In this document: piece after piece, positions 25,440-34,566 of the stretch
Layout of the letters: each line of letters opens with the position of its first letter
Position numbering within the stretch: position 1 is the stretch's first letter
Source: DAISKN01 sp963716925
GTDB taxonomy: Bacteria; Acidobacteriota; Vicinamibacteria; Marinacidobacterales; SMYC01
Direction: 5' to 3'
Assembly: GCA_963716925.1 (NCBI GenBank)
Contig: CAVQUX010000018.1
Coordinates: 62,001 to 126,000, forward strand
Length of the DNA: 64,000 nucleotides
The notes under the pieces: generated by a model
Told to the model about the DNA's origin: nothing
The model's input: the letters and a program-made list of their open reading frames with translations, nothing else
The model's database searches: none
Program-made: the position numbers and the translations under genes

Positions 25440-26185
25440 ACGAAAGCGCCGAAACGATCGTGGTCGCGAGGGAGCTGACCAAGATCTTCCACGTCGGAAA
25501 GCTCGATGTGCCGGCCCTGCGGGGGGTGGACCTCGTCATCCGCGAGGGGGAGTTTCTCGCGCTCGTCGGTCCCTCGGGAAGCGGAAAGACCACGTTCCTC
25601 AACCTGGTAGGCGCTCTCGACGGGCCGACGAGCGGGGAGCTCACGGTGGTGGGAGCGCGGGTCGCCGAGCTTTCGAAGCGGGAGCGCGCCGAGCTCCGGC
25701 TGCGCTCTCTCGGGTTCGTGTTCCAGGCCTACAACCTGGTGCCGGTGCTCACCGCGCTCGAGAACGTGGAGTTCGTGCTCGAGCTCCGCGGCATGGGGTC
25801 GGAGCGACGGACCCGCGCCCTCGAGGCACTCGACGAGCTCGGGCTCGCCGATCTCGCCCACCGGCGACCCGCCGAGCTCTCGGGCGGACAGCAGCAGCGC
25901 GTCGCAGTGGCGCGCGCCGTGGCCGCCCGTCCCAAGCTGGTTCTCGCCGACGAGCCCACCGCGAATCTCGACGGCGAGAACGCGGAGATCCTAATGCACC
26001 TGATGCGGGATCTCCGGGAGCAGCACGGGATGACGTTCGTCTTCTCGACCCACGACCCCCGCGTCGTGGCTCACGCCGTCCGCGTGGTGACGCTCGTCGA
26101 CGGACGCGTGGCGCGGGACGAGGAAAAGGCGGGTGAGGCGCCGCACGCGATCCTCCCCGGCATCGGGAAGGCCCCGGAGGCCTGA
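25436..26185 (+). CDS. ABC transporter ATP-binding protein, LolD/MacB type
   Basis: A 249-residue ABC ATPase. Walker A GPSGSGKTT, Q-loop FVFQAYNLVPVLT, signature LSGGQQQRVAVARA, Walker B LVLADEPTANLDG and switch His in FSTHDPRV are all intact. The short LolD/MacB form has a C-terminal extension of about 20 residues. It powers the two permeases upstream, in the mechanotransmission class of exporters rather than substrate channels. Confidence 0.92.
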   Translation: MNESAETIVVARELTKIFHVGKLDVPALRGVDLVIREGEFLALVGPSGSGKTTFLNLVGALDGPTSGELTVVGARVAELSKRERAELRLRSLGFVFQAYNLVPVLTALENVEFVLELRGMGSERRTRALEALDELGLADLAHRRPAELSGGQQQRVAVARAVAARPKLVLADEPTANLDGENAEILMHLMRDLREQHGMTFVFSTHDPRVVAHAVRVVTLVDGRVARDEEKAGEAPHAILPGIGKAPEA

Positions 26186-26186
26186 C

Positions 26187-27428
26187 GTGCGGAGGCGGGC
26201 GCTCTCGTCGGTGCTCGTCGCCTGCGCGCTCGCGTCGAACGTTCTCGCCGCGGAGGACGACTGGTTCCGCTTGCGGACCTCGTTCAAAGGAACGCTCCTT
26301 CTCTCTCATGCTCCCGACGCCCCCGAGCTCTTCCCCGAGAGCGACAGCGCGACCTCGTTCTGGAGGGTTCGGTTCGAGCCCGAGGCTCGCCTGGGAGAGC
26401 GCTTCACCCTGGGCGCGGCGTACGAGCAGCGCATCCGCGTTTTCTCCGCGGCGTCGGGCGCGGCCGGATTGGGCATCCTGCCTCCCGACACTCCCGCCCC
26501 CTATCGAGTTCGGCAGCTCGACTGGAACATCTCGAGCTCCTCCGGCTCCTCCTGGCGCCACGAGGTCGATCGCGCCTACGTCGCCGCGCATCTGGAGAAC
26601 GTGGAGCTCACTCTGGGCCGCCAGGCCATCGGCTGGGGCCGGGGCGTTCTCTTCGGCGCCGTGGATCTATTCTCGCCCTTCACCCCGCTCGAGGCCGATC
26701 GGGAGTGGAGAAGGGGAGTCGACGCGATTCGAGCGGACTTCGAGCTCACGACCCGTTCTTCTCTCGACGTGGTGGGAGCGTTCGGCGAGAGCCTCGATGA
26801 GTCGGCCTTCGCCGCGCGCTTTCGCGGTTACCGGGGCGAGCTGGACTTGGAGTTGGCCGCGGGCTATCGGGCCCGCGACGCGTTTTTCGGCGTCACCAGC
26901 TCCGCCGCGGTTGGGGGCGCGGAGATCCATGGAGAGCTCGCCCTCTTCCATGCTCCGGAGGCGCTGCCCGCGGGAGGCCTGGGAAGCGAGGAGCGGCTGG
27001 CGCTGAAGGCCGTTCTCGGCGGCTCGTACCGAATCCCGCTCGCGAACGGTATTCTGCTGTTCGTCGAGTATCACTACTCGGGATTCGGCGCCCCGAATGC
27101 TTCCGAGATACTTCCACTTCTGTCCAATCCCGCGTTCCTGGAACGATACCTCCGGGGCGACACGCAGATCCTCGAGCGCCACGCGCTCGCGGCGCTCGCA
27201 ACCTATGAGGCCTCCCCGGAGCTCACGCTGAACGGCCAGTGGATCCAGAGCCCGGTCGACGGCTCGGGAGTCGTCGTGCCTGCGGCCACCTGGACGCTCT
27301 CCGATCGTCTTTCGCTGCTCGGAAGCGTCTATCTTCCTTACGGCGCCGCACCCGAGGGGCTCACGCTTCAGAGCACCTACGGCGCCGCGGCGATCTCCGG
27401 ACTTCTTCAGATCCGGATCTACATTTGA
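26187..27428 (+). CDS. outer-membrane beta-barrel protein of the Lol-like cassette
   Basis: A protein of 413 residues from GTG 26187, directly after the ATPase stop, with a signal peptide (RALSSVLVACALASNVLAA). Long amphipathic strands follow (WRVRFEPEARLGERFTLGAAYEQRI, VELTLGRQAIGWGRGVLFGAVDLFSPF, LELAAGYRARDAFFGV) with a final LLQIRIYI strand. The LGRQAIGWGRG motif resembles DUF1302/porin-like proteins of exporter loci. It may be the outer-membrane exit or receptor for cargo of the upstream ABC system. Confidence 0.72.
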   Translation: MRRRALSSVLVACALASNVLAAEDDWFRLRTSFKGTLLLSHAPDAPELFPESDSATSFWRVRFEPEARLGERFTLGAAYEQRIRVFSAASGAAGLGILPPDTPAPYRVRQLDWNISSSSGSSWRHEVDRAYVAAHLENVELTLGRQAIGWGRGVLFGAVDLFSPFTPLEADREWRRGVDAIRADFELTTRSSLDVVGAFGESLDESAFAARFRGYRGELDLELAAGYRARDAFFGVTSSAAVGGAEIHGELALFHAPEALPAGGLGSEERLALKAVLGGSYRIPLANGILLFVEYHYSGFGAPNASEILPLLSNPAFLERYLRGDTQILERHALAALATYEASPELTLNGQWIQSPVDGSGVVVPAATWTLSDRLSLLGSVYLPYGAAPEGLTLQSTYGAAAISGLLQIRIYI

Positions 27429-27441
27429 ATCGGCGGGAGTC

Positions 27442-29919
27442 GTGCGCCAGAAACTGACCATCGAGCGGGTAGCGGGACTCGTCGACGGCGAGCGCGGGTT
27501 GAGCTCGGCCGAAGCCGAAGCTCGCCGCCGGAAGTACGGGACCAACGACATCGTGGAAGTCCCGGGGAATCCCTGGGGCGAGCTCTTCCGGGAGACGGCG
27601 CGGGACCCGATGATCTGGTTTCTCGTAGGGACCGCCGGCTTGTATCTCGCGCTCGGGAGCACCGCGGAAGCGCTCACGCTCCTCTCCGCCATCCTGCCGC
27701 TCGTCGGAATGGATGCCTACCTGCACCGGCGGACCCAGGCTTCGACCGCGGGCCTGCAGCAAAAGCTCGCCTCCCGCGCGATGGTCCTGCGCGATGGAAC
27801 CTGGAGCGAGCTTCCGGCAATCGATCTCGTGCCCGGCGATCTCGCGAGAGTCGGAAGCGGCCAGGCGTTCCCCGCCGACGGGGTCATCACATTCGCCGAG
27901 GAGGCCCAGGCCGACGAATCCTCGGTCACGGGAGAGGCCTACCCGGTCCGAAAGCATGCGTTGCCACCTCTTTCTCCCGAGGTAGAGGATCCGATCGTGG
28001 ATGGAATCCACTGGGGGTTCGCCGGCACGCGGCTGCTCACCGGCACCACGCTCCTGCGGGTCGTGGCGACGGGGCAGGAGACGATCTACGGCGCCATCGT
28101 TCGCTCGGCGACTCAGGGGGCGAGAGCGCCGACGCCTCTCCAGGAAGCGGTCGCGGATCTGGTTCAGAGCCTCCTCGTCGGCGCCGCGGCGCTCTGCGTG
28201 GTTCTGGCCGCGGTGCGCATTCGCCAGGGTCACGGGTGGGCCGACGCGCTCATCAGCGCGGCTACACTCGGTGTCGCCGCGCTTCCCGAGGAGTTTCCCG
28301 TGGTGTTCACGGTTTTCCTCGGAGTGGGCGTCTACCGCCTGGCGGGCCGGAAGGCGCTCGTCCGGCGCGCGGTGTCGGTCGAGAACATCGGACGGGCCAC
28401 GTGCATCTGCTCGGACAAGACCGGCACCATCACCGAAGGACGACTTCGCCTCGAACGGATAGTTCCCGCGGGGCTCATGTCCACGGAGCGTCTTCTACGT
28501 CTGGGAGCGCTCGCCTCCCGCGAGGAGAGCGCCGATCCCCTGGACACCGCCATCCTGAATCGCGTGGCCGAGGAGAAGCTCGAGCGGCCGATCGTAAAGC
28601 TCGTCGCGACCTTTCCGTTCACCGAAAATCGGCGCCGGGAAACCGCGGTCGTCGAAATCGAAGGAGTCGTCCTCGCCGTCACCAAAGGCTCGCCCGAAGT
28701 GATTCTGGGGATGTCGGCTCTTCCGGACGATGAGCGGAAGCTGTGGACCCGCCGGATCGAGGAGCTCGCTTCCGGAGGAAAAAGGGTCATCGCCTCCGCC
28801 TCGCGATCATTGCCCTCGGGATTCGCGGAAGGCGAGCCTGAAAGCGACTACCAGTTCGCGGGTGCGCTGGTGTTCGAGGATCCGCTGCGGGAAGGCGCGC
28901 GAAAGGCGGTCGAGACCTGCCGTCGATCGGGAATTCGGGTCATCATGATAACCGGCGATCATCCGGAGACCGCCAGAGCGGTCGCGGCGGCGGTCGGGCT
29001 GGGAGAGGGTTCGCCCAGGGTGCTGTTGGGAGAGGATATGGAGGGAACCGCGAGCGAGCCTCTCGCCCGGCGTCTCGAAGGCGTCGACGTCATCGCCCGG
29101 GCGATGCCGCTCCACAAGCTCGCCCTGGTGCGCGCCCTTCAGGCCGCGGGCGAAGTCGTGGTGGTCACCGGGGATGGGGTCAACGACGTCCCCGCTCTCC
29201 AGGCGGCGGACGTGGGTGTGGCGATGGGCGAGCGCGGCACCAGGAGCGCCCGGGAAGTGGCCTCCATCGTTCTCCTCGACGACAACTTCAGCAGCATCGT
29301 GGGCGCGATCTCGGAAGGTCGACAGCTCTTCCGCAACCTGCAGCTCAGCTTCCAGTACCTGCTGACGTTCCACATACCGCTGGTGCTCACCGCGACTTTC
29401 ATCCCGCTCGCAGGCTATCCGCTCTTGTACCTCCCGATTCACATCATCTGGCTCGAGGCGATCATCCATCCGACGGCGCTTCTGGTGTTTCAGGAGCTTC
29501 CTCAGAAGCGGCTCGAGCCCGTGCGCCGCTCGCGAAAGGCCCGATTCTTCAGCAGGCTCGACTGGCTTTCGATCGGGCTCGTCGGGGCTCTGGGCACGCT
29601 CCTCGTCTCCACGAGCTTCGACCGGAGTCTCGGCGTCCCGATCGACGTCGAGCATGCCCGTGCCATGGCTCTGGTCTCCCTCGTCGGCTTCGGCGTTGCG
29701 CTCACCGCGTCGTTGAGCGGGTTGCGCACCCGGACCGCTCTCGTGATCACGGCGGCATCTCTCGCGCTCGCGGTCCTTCTGGTGCAGGTACCCCGCCTCT
29801 CCACTCTGGTTCATCTGAGCCCGCTCCATTTCGACGATTGGGCCTTCGCAATCGCGGGCGGCTTCCTCGCGGTATTCGCCCCGAGGGCTCTTTTGAGAAT
29901 CGGCGGAAAAATGTGTTGA
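27442..29919 (+). CDS. P-type cation-transporting ATPase
   Basis: A protein of 825 residues from GTG 27442 with GGGAG just upstream, 13 bp after the barrel gene. Actuator motif SSVTGEAYPVRKH, M4 segment VAALPEEFPVVFTVFLGVG, phosphorylation site CSDKTGTITEG, nucleotide domain VTKGSPEVIL, hinge ITGDHPETARAVA and VTGDGVNDVPALQAADVGVAMG are present. The PEEFP in M4 is typical of a bacterial type II-like branch whose ion is not settled (Ca2+ or Mg2+ are candidates). C-terminal helices number about six. Position suggests co-transcription with the Lol-like cassette. Confidence 0.88.
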   Translation: MRQKLTIERVAGLVDGERGLSSAEAEARRRKYGTNDIVEVPGNPWGELFRETARDPMIWFLVGTAGLYLALGSTAEALTLLSAILPLVGMDAYLHRRTQASTAGLQQKLASRAMVLRDGTWSELPAIDLVPGDLARVGSGQAFPADGVITFAEEAQADESSVTGEAYPVRKHALPPLSPEVEDPIVDGIHWGFAGTRLLTGTTLLRVVATGQETIYGAIVRSATQGARAPTPLQEAVADLVQSLLVGAAALCVVLAAVRIRQGHGWADALISAATLGVAALPEEFPVVFTVFLGVGVYRLAGRKALVRRAVSVENIGRATCICSDKTGTITEGRLRLERIVPAGLMSTERLLRLGALASREESADPLDTAILNRVAEEKLERPIVKLVATFPFTENRRRETAVVEIEGVVLAVTKGSPEVILGMSALPDDERKLWTRRIEELASGGKRVIASASRSLPSGFAEGEPESDYQFAGALVFEDPLREGARKAVETCRRSGIRVIMITGDHPETARAVAAAVGLGEGSPRVLLGEDMEGTASEPLARRLEGVDVIARAMPLHKLALVRALQAAGEVVVVTGDGVNDVPALQAADVGVAMGERGTRSAREVASIVLLDDNFSSIVGAISEGRQLFRNLQLSFQYLLTFHIPLVLTATFIPLAGYPLLYLPIHIIWLEAIIHPTALLVFQELPQKRLEPVRRSRKARFFSRLDWLSIGLVGALGTLLVSTSFDRSLGVPIDVEHARAMALVSLVGFGVALTASLSGLRTRTALVITAASLALAVLLVQVPRLSTLVHLSPLHFDDWAFAIAGGFLAVFAPRALLRIGGKMC

Positions 29920-29970
29920 AGACCTTCTGCGCACAACTGCGAGGAGGGCGTCGCGGCTTGATCTGTGTTG

Positions 29971-29976
29971 TATAGT
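29971..29976 (+). promoter_or_regulatory. -10 box of the lipase-barrel gene
   Basis: TATAGT is 8 nt upstream of GTG 29985 in an otherwise GC-rich gap, with no Shine-Dalgarno. No convincing -35 is present. Confidence 0.35.
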
Positions 29977-29984
29977 CACTTGCC

Positions 29985-31523
29985 GTGAATCGACCCATTT
30001 GGGCTGTCCCAGCGGCGCTGCTGTTCCTGAGCTTCTCCCTTCCGGTCGGTGCACGTGGGCAAACCCCCCCCAACGTTGACGCGCTTGCGAGTCGCGGGCT
30101 GGCTCCCGCTTTTGCACCCACAGCGGGTCAACCGTCGGTCATCGTCGTTCATGGCCACGAGCCGAATCCAGAAGACTTCAAGAACCTGATCGAGGCGCTC
30201 AAGAAGAAGGGGTACAACCTGTACCTCTACACGTACCAGAAGGAAATGATTCCGGCCACCACGGCCAAGGCCTTCACGGCATCGAATCTCGAGACCTACA
30301 TCGAGTCGCTGGAGGATTTGCCGGAAGCGTCATCGGGTCTCGCCGACGCTGCGAAGTATCTGTTCGGTGAAACCCACGAGACGACGGTGAACATCATCGG
30401 TTTTTCACTGGGCGGCGTCATCGCCCGCGGGTCATCGGTCTTCTTTCCGGATCATCCCGACCAGCACACGCTGGCCAGCAACGATCCGAACGCGCCCAGG
30501 GTCAATATCGTGACGGTTGACTCGCCGCTGAGCGGGATGACCGGTATGAAAGGGCGAGGCCCCGCCGCGGGGGCGTTCTTTTCGGGAGTGTTTCCCAACT
30601 TCTACTCGCCCTTCAGAGACTCGACCATGTGGTATCTCAACGGAAAAACGGGTCCGAACGTCCACCACCAGCTCGGGTCGAGCAAAGACGATGATGTCGT
30701 GCGGGTCGACGGGCAGCAGCTCCCGAACGGGATGAAACCCGAGAGCACTTTCGATCTGAGGGGCACACACGTCGAATCGATTTCCCTGCCCGACAACGTC
30801 GAAAAGATCGTCGATACGCTCGAAGAACTGAACGGGCGGAGAGTCTCGATGGCGCCGTCATCGGGCCACAGGTCTGAAGTTGAGCTCCTCGCGTTCGTCG
30901 GCGCAGAATACGCCGCGTTCGGCAACGCCGTCGACTCGGCGTGCACGGTCATCACCGGCCGGTACGCGACGGCGGCCTACAACCAGTCGTCGTGCAGCGG
31001 ATCCGCGAGTGCCAACGGCTTCGAGGCCGGCGGTGGCGTCAGCCTGCCCATTTCTGGCGCACTGTCTATCGAAGCCACGGCAGGGTTCGAGGGCTTCGGC
31101 GACCTCGCCGTCGTCACCACCGGTACTCGTACCAACGGAAACCTGCGGTTCGACGCGACGAGTGAGACTCGATTCCGCATTTTCAGCGTTTCCGCGGGTC
31201 CATCGTTCGCTTTGGGCACACGCTTGAGGTTGACGCCGGTGGTCAAGCTCGTAAGGTGGCACTCGAGCGAGACATTTGTCGACTCGCTGCTTGCGGGGAT
31301 TCCGCAGGCGCAAGTCCAAGGCGGCACGACGACGACCGAGAATTCAGGCACCAGCCTCGGAGTCGGCGGCAGGGTTCGATTCGCGGTTGCGGGGCCGCTG
31401 AATGCCTATGCCGAGTTCGACCACGCGAGCCTCGGGAGTGTGTTTCCCGCAAACGGGAAGGCGGGCTGGCCGGAGGACATCGCGCTCAACGAGTTCAAGG
31501 TCGGCGCGATGTTCGCGTTCTGA
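29985..31523 (+). CDS. alpha/beta hydrolase (lipase-like) fused to a C-terminal outer-membrane barrel
   Basis: A protein of 512 residues. Signal peptide AVPAALLFLSFSLPVGARG; residues about 45-285 are a lipase-like alpha/beta hydrolase with SVIVVHGHEPNPEDF, nucleophile elbow IIGFSLGGVIARG (Ser) and a late RGTHVESISLP that can supply the His. From about residue 300 the sequence becomes amphipathic strands (FVGAEYAAFGN, EAGGGVSLPISG, FSVSAGPSFALGTRLRLTP) and ends in KVGAMFAF, a barrel-closing aromatic terminus. This is the layout of surface-anchored lipolytic enzymes such as EstA or PlpD but with an unrelated catalytic domain. Base use is visibly less GC-rich than its neighbours. Confidence 0.75.
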   Translation: MNRPIWAVPAALLFLSFSLPVGARGQTPPNVDALASRGLAPAFAPTAGQPSVIVVHGHEPNPEDFKNLIEALKKKGYNLYLYTYQKEMIPATTAKAFTASNLETYIESLEDLPEASSGLADAAKYLFGETHETTVNIIGFSLGGVIARGSSVFFPDHPDQHTLASNDPNAPRVNIVTVDSPLSGMTGMKGRGPAAGAFFSGVFPNFYSPFRDSTMWYLNGKTGPNVHHQLGSSKDDDVVRVDGQQLPNGMKPESTFDLRGTHVESISLPDNVEKIVDTLEELNGRRVSMAPSSGHRSEVELLAFVGAEYAAFGNAVDSACTVITGRYATAAYNQSSCSGSASANGFEAGGGVSLPISGALSIEATAGFEGFGDLAVVTTGTRTNGNLRFDATSETRFRIFSVSAGPSFALGTRLRLTPVVKLVRWHSSETFVDSLLAGIPQAQVQGGTTTTENSGTSLGVGGRVRFAVAGPLNAYAEFDHASLGSVFPANGKAGWPEDIALNEFKVGAMFAF

Positions 31524-31591
31524 CCGCGTCGAGTGTGACCCCTCAGGAGTAACCGGAAACCTCCACCGAAGTGTGAGATCGAGCTCTGAAA

Positions 31592-32986
31592 CTACTGTCC
31601 ATCCGATCGAGTGAGACCGTACTTCTGGATTCGGTAGCGCAGGGTCTCTCTCGTCGTTCCCAGGGCGCGGGCGGCTTTGGTGACGTTGTATTGATTTCGC
31701 TCGAGCGCGGTCTTGATGATGTAGCGGTCCATCGCGTCGAGAGGCATGCTCCCGTCGAGGGGAAGCGAGAGCCAATCCCCTTCGACCCGCGGCGATACCG
31801 TATCGGGCTTCGCCGGCCGCAGCTGGAGCCATTCATCCGGAAGGAGCTCGGTCTCGGCGAAGAGAACGGAGCGCTCCACCGCATTTCTGAGCTCCCGCAC
31901 GTTCCCGGGCCAGTCGTGGCGCGCGAGGCGGCTCCAGGTCCCTTCGGACACCACGCGAACCGATTTCCCCGCGAGCGCATTGAACTCCGCGATGAAAATG
32001 GGAACGAGGGCCTCGAGGTCCTCTTTCCGATTGCGCAGCGGTGGAAGCTCGAGCCGGAAGACGCTCAGGCGATGATAGAGATCGCCGCGAAACAGGCCTT
32101 CCTGAACCCGGGCGTCGATGTCCCGGTTGGTGGCGGCGATGACGGTCACGTCGACCTTGATCTCCCGCTCGCCGCCGAGGCGGCGAAAGCTCCGGTCCTC
32201 GATGGCTTTCAGCAGCTTGACCTGGAGCTCGAGCGGCATCTCGCTGACTTCGTCCAGGAACAGGGTGCCCTGGTCGGCTTTTTCGAGCAGTCCGCGGTGA
32301 AGACCCTTCGCGCCGGTGAACGCCCCGGCATCGTGTCCGAAGAGCTCCGACTCCAGCAGATCGCGCGGAAAGGCGGCGCAGTTCACTTCCACCAGCGGCC
32401 CCTCGGAGCGCCTTCCCGCGTGGTGGAGGATGCGCGCCGCGAGCCCCTTGCCCGTCCCGGTTTCGCCGGTCAGAACCAGCGTGCTGAACGGAACCGCGGC
32501 GAGCTTCTCGAGCATCTCCCGGACGTAGCGGGCGGCGGGGCTCGTCCCGGTGAACGAGGACGGCGCGTATTTGAGGCTCTGCGCCACGGCCTGCTCTTTC
32601 AACCGGCGCTGCGCGCGGGCGCTGCGCGCGGCACCGGCGACCACCATGTCGAGTCGCTCGAGCTCGCAGGGCTTCTCCAGGAAATCGAACGCTCCGAGCC
32701 GGAGCGCGCGCACCGAATCGGGGACGCTGCCGTACCCGGTCAGGAAGATCCATTCGCCGGGCGAGCGCTTCTCCCGGCTCTCCTCGAGCAGGTCGAGGGC
32801 GTTTCCGTCCGGCAGGCTCATGTCGGTGACCACCACCAGGGGGTCGACTTCTCGGTCGCGGAAGAGCTTCTTCGCGGAGTAGAGCGCCTCCGCGGTCGCG
32901 ACCTCCCATCCTCCGCCGCGGAAATGCCGCTCGAGCTCTGTCCTCAGAAGCTGCTCGTCCTCGATCAGAAGAAGCGTGTCAGGCAT
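31592..32986 (-). CDS. sigma-54-dependent response regulator, NtrC family
   Basis: A protein of 464 residues. Receiver at 1-120 with VVVTDMSLPDG (phospho-Asp) and a Lys in DFLEKPCE; AAA+ domain with Walker A GETGTGKG, DAGAFTGAKG (the GAFTGA loop that contacts sigma-54) and Walker B GTLFLDEVSE; Fis-type HTH at the end (YNVTKAARALGTTRETLRYRI). It overlaps the kinase gene by 8 bp, so the two form a pair. Its targets should have -24/-12 promoters, and two such promoters precede the PEP-CTERM genes in this window. Confidence 0.93.
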   Translation of the reverse strand: MPDTLLLIEDEQLLRTELERHFRGGGWEVATAEALYSAKKLFRDREVDPLVVVTDMSLPDGNALDLLEESREKRSPGEWIFLTGYGSVPDSVRALRLGAFDFLEKPCELERLDMVVAGAARSARAQRRLKEQAVAQSLKYAPSSFTGTSPAARYVREMLEKLAAVPFSTLVLTGETGTGKGLAARILHHAGRRSEGPLVEVNCAAFPRDLLESELFGHDAGAFTGAKGLHRGLLEKADQGTLFLDEVSEMPLELQVKLLKAIEDRSFRRLGGEREIKVDVTVIAATNRDIDARVQEGLFRGDLYHRLSVFRLELPPLRNRKEDLEALVPIFIAEFNALAGKSVRVVSEGTWSRLARHDWPGNVRELRNAVERSVLFAETELLPDEWLQLRPAKPDTVSPRVEGDWLSLPLDGSMPLDAMDRYIIKTALERNQYNVTKAARALGTTRETLRYRIQKYGLTRSDGQ

Positions 32987-34382
32987 GACTCTCCTGGCAC
33001 GGGAATGAAAGGACCGCCGAGGCTCCGCGGGGGATCCGATTCTCGAGAGAAAGCTCTCCTCCCAGATCGCCCGCGAAGCGCCGAACGATCGCGAGACCGA
33101 GTCCGGTGCCTCCGGGACGAAGCGGCGCGAAGCTCCGCACGCCCCCTTCGATCAATCCCTTTGGAAACCCCGGCCCGTCGTCCGCCACGCGCAGCCGAAT
33201 GCGGCCGTCCCGACAGACAGCCGTGATCTCGATTTGCCCTCCGTCGTCTCCCAGCGCCTGGATCGAGTTCAGAACGAGGTTCCAGAGCGCCTGCCGCATC
33301 CCCCCCTCGGGCAGCCGGCACTCGAGCTCGTCGGGAACGTCCATCCGGAGCTCGACGCGTCGGGGAAGCTGATAGCGCGCGAGGGAGACGAAATCGGACA
33401 CCAGCTTCGCGAGGCGGATCGAAGTCGATGGCTCCGGCGTCGGTCGAGCGGCGTTCAGGAGCTCGTTCAGCATGCGCGTCACCCGCTTGAGCTCTTCGAC
33501 GGTGAGGGTCAGACGGGAAGCGTGATCGCGATCGTTCGTTTCCCGTCCGATGGCGGAGAGCGCCATCTGGATTCCCGCGAGCGGGTTCCGGAGCTCATGA
33601 GCCACGCCCGCGGCGAGCTCCCCCATCGCGGCGAGGCGTTGGGATCGGGCGAGCTCTCGCTGCTGCCGCAGGAGCGCTCCCGTCGCCGCGCGGACTTCCT
33701 CTTCGAGCGTCCGCTGCCGGGAGATGTGCTGGCGCTCGAGATCGAGCAGCCGGCTCGCCATCTGGTTGTAGTTGTGGAAGACCGGCTGCAGCAGTGGGTC
33801 GAGATCGTCGGTGGGCACGGTGCGATACTCCTGTCGGGCGAGAAGTCTCATGAGATCGCGCAGCTGATCCAGGGGGAGAAGGAACCGCTTTCGAAGGGCG
33901 ATCAGGAGGACCCCTCCCAGAAGCGGCAGGCCGAAGGTGAGGACGGTCGACACCAGGAGCTCCACGCGGGTGTCCCGCTCGACGCGAGCGAGGAGCTCGT
34001 CATGGGCCGTCATCTCCCCGGCCAGGCTCTCCTCGATCTCGCGAACTCCCGCGATAGGCTCGTCGGCGAGGAGCCCCGACGCCTTCCGAAGGTGCGCTCC
34101 CGTTTCGAATGCGATGTAGCGGTGGCGTTTCAGAACCTCCGCGAGCTCGACCCGAGACTCCTCGAGATCTCGGGATCGATCGGCTCCCGGGCCGGATACG
34201 CTCCGCGTGACCCGCTCTTCGATCCGGCGAAGCCTCGAAAGCTCCGACGCGTGCCGATGGACGGCTTCAAAACGATCCAGGCTGCGGGCCGATGCGATTG
34301 CGATGACCGAAAGCGCCAGCACCAGCACCGCGGCAGCCCCGGCGGCGACCGCCCAGAAGGACCGGAGAAGCGTTCGGAACAT
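32979..34382 (-). CDS. NtrB-like sensor histidine kinase
   Basis: A protein of 467 residues from ATG 34382, where the first membrane helix begins (FWAVAAGAAAVLVLALSVIAIA); the 41 codons further up are not protein-like. A helical periplasmic sensor at about 40-155, a second helix (LLVSTVLTFGLPLLGGVLLIAL), HAMP and coiled coil, then GVAHELRNPLAGIQ (H-box), LVLNSIQALGD (N-box), VADDGPGFPKG and GGTGLGLAIVRRF. The four-helix-type periplasmic domain gives no hint of the ligand. It phosphorylates the regulator encoded just downstream. Confidence 0.92.
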   Translation of the reverse strand: MFRTLLRSFWAVAAGAAAVLVLALSVIAIASARSLDRFEAVHRHASELSRLRRIEERVTRSVSGPGADRSRDLEESRVELAEVLKRHRYIAFETGAHLRKASGLLADEPIAGVREIEESLAGEMTAHDELLARVERDTRVELLVSTVLTFGLPLLGGVLLIALRKRFLLPLDQLRDLMRLLARQEYRTVPTDDLDPLLQPVFHNYNQMASRLLDLERQHISRQRTLEEEVRAATGALLRQQRELARSQRLAAMGELAAGVAHELRNPLAGIQMALSAIGRETNDRDHASRLTLTVEELKRVTRMLNELLNAARPTPEPSTSIRLAKLVSDFVSLARYQLPRRVELRMDVPDELECRLPEGGMRQALWNLVLNSIQALGDDGGQIEITAVCRDGRIRLRVADDGPGFPKGLIEGGVRSFAPLRPGGTGLGLAIVRRFAGDLGGELSLENRIPRGASAVLSFPCQESHA

Positions 34383-34476
34383 CGGAGTGCTCTCAGACCC
34401 TCCCCACCGTCCGATTCTAGACACGGCGCAGGGCTCCGCGACAGTCGAGTCGCCGCCTTCGACGGATCGAGTGGTG

Positions 34477-34508
34477 GAAAACCACCGCCCGACGTTGAAA
34501 ACCACCGC
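34477..34508 (-). promoter_or_regulatory. paired 12-bp repeats upstream of the kinase-regulator operon
   Basis: GAAAACCACCGC occurs at 34477-34488 and again at 34497-34508, exactly 20 bp apart (two helical turns). The first copy is also half of a GGTGG-AAAA-CCACC hairpin. The pair lies between the terminator at 34518 and the kinase start, where a regulator-binding site would sit. Confidence 0.45.
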
Positions 34509-34517
34509 ATTGCACCG

Positions 34518-34552
34518 AAAAAAAAGCCGCCACCGGAGGACCCGGTGGCGGC
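34518..34552 (-). terminator. intrinsic terminator of the gene at 34567
   Basis: On the minus strand a perfect 11-bp stem (GCCGCCACCGG with CCGGTGGCGGC, 34526-34552) with a 5-nt loop is followed by eight Ts (34518-34525). It begins 14 bp after the stop codon and is the cleanest intrinsic terminator in the window. Confidence 0.9.
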
Positions 34553-34566
34553 CATCCGGGCGGTCC

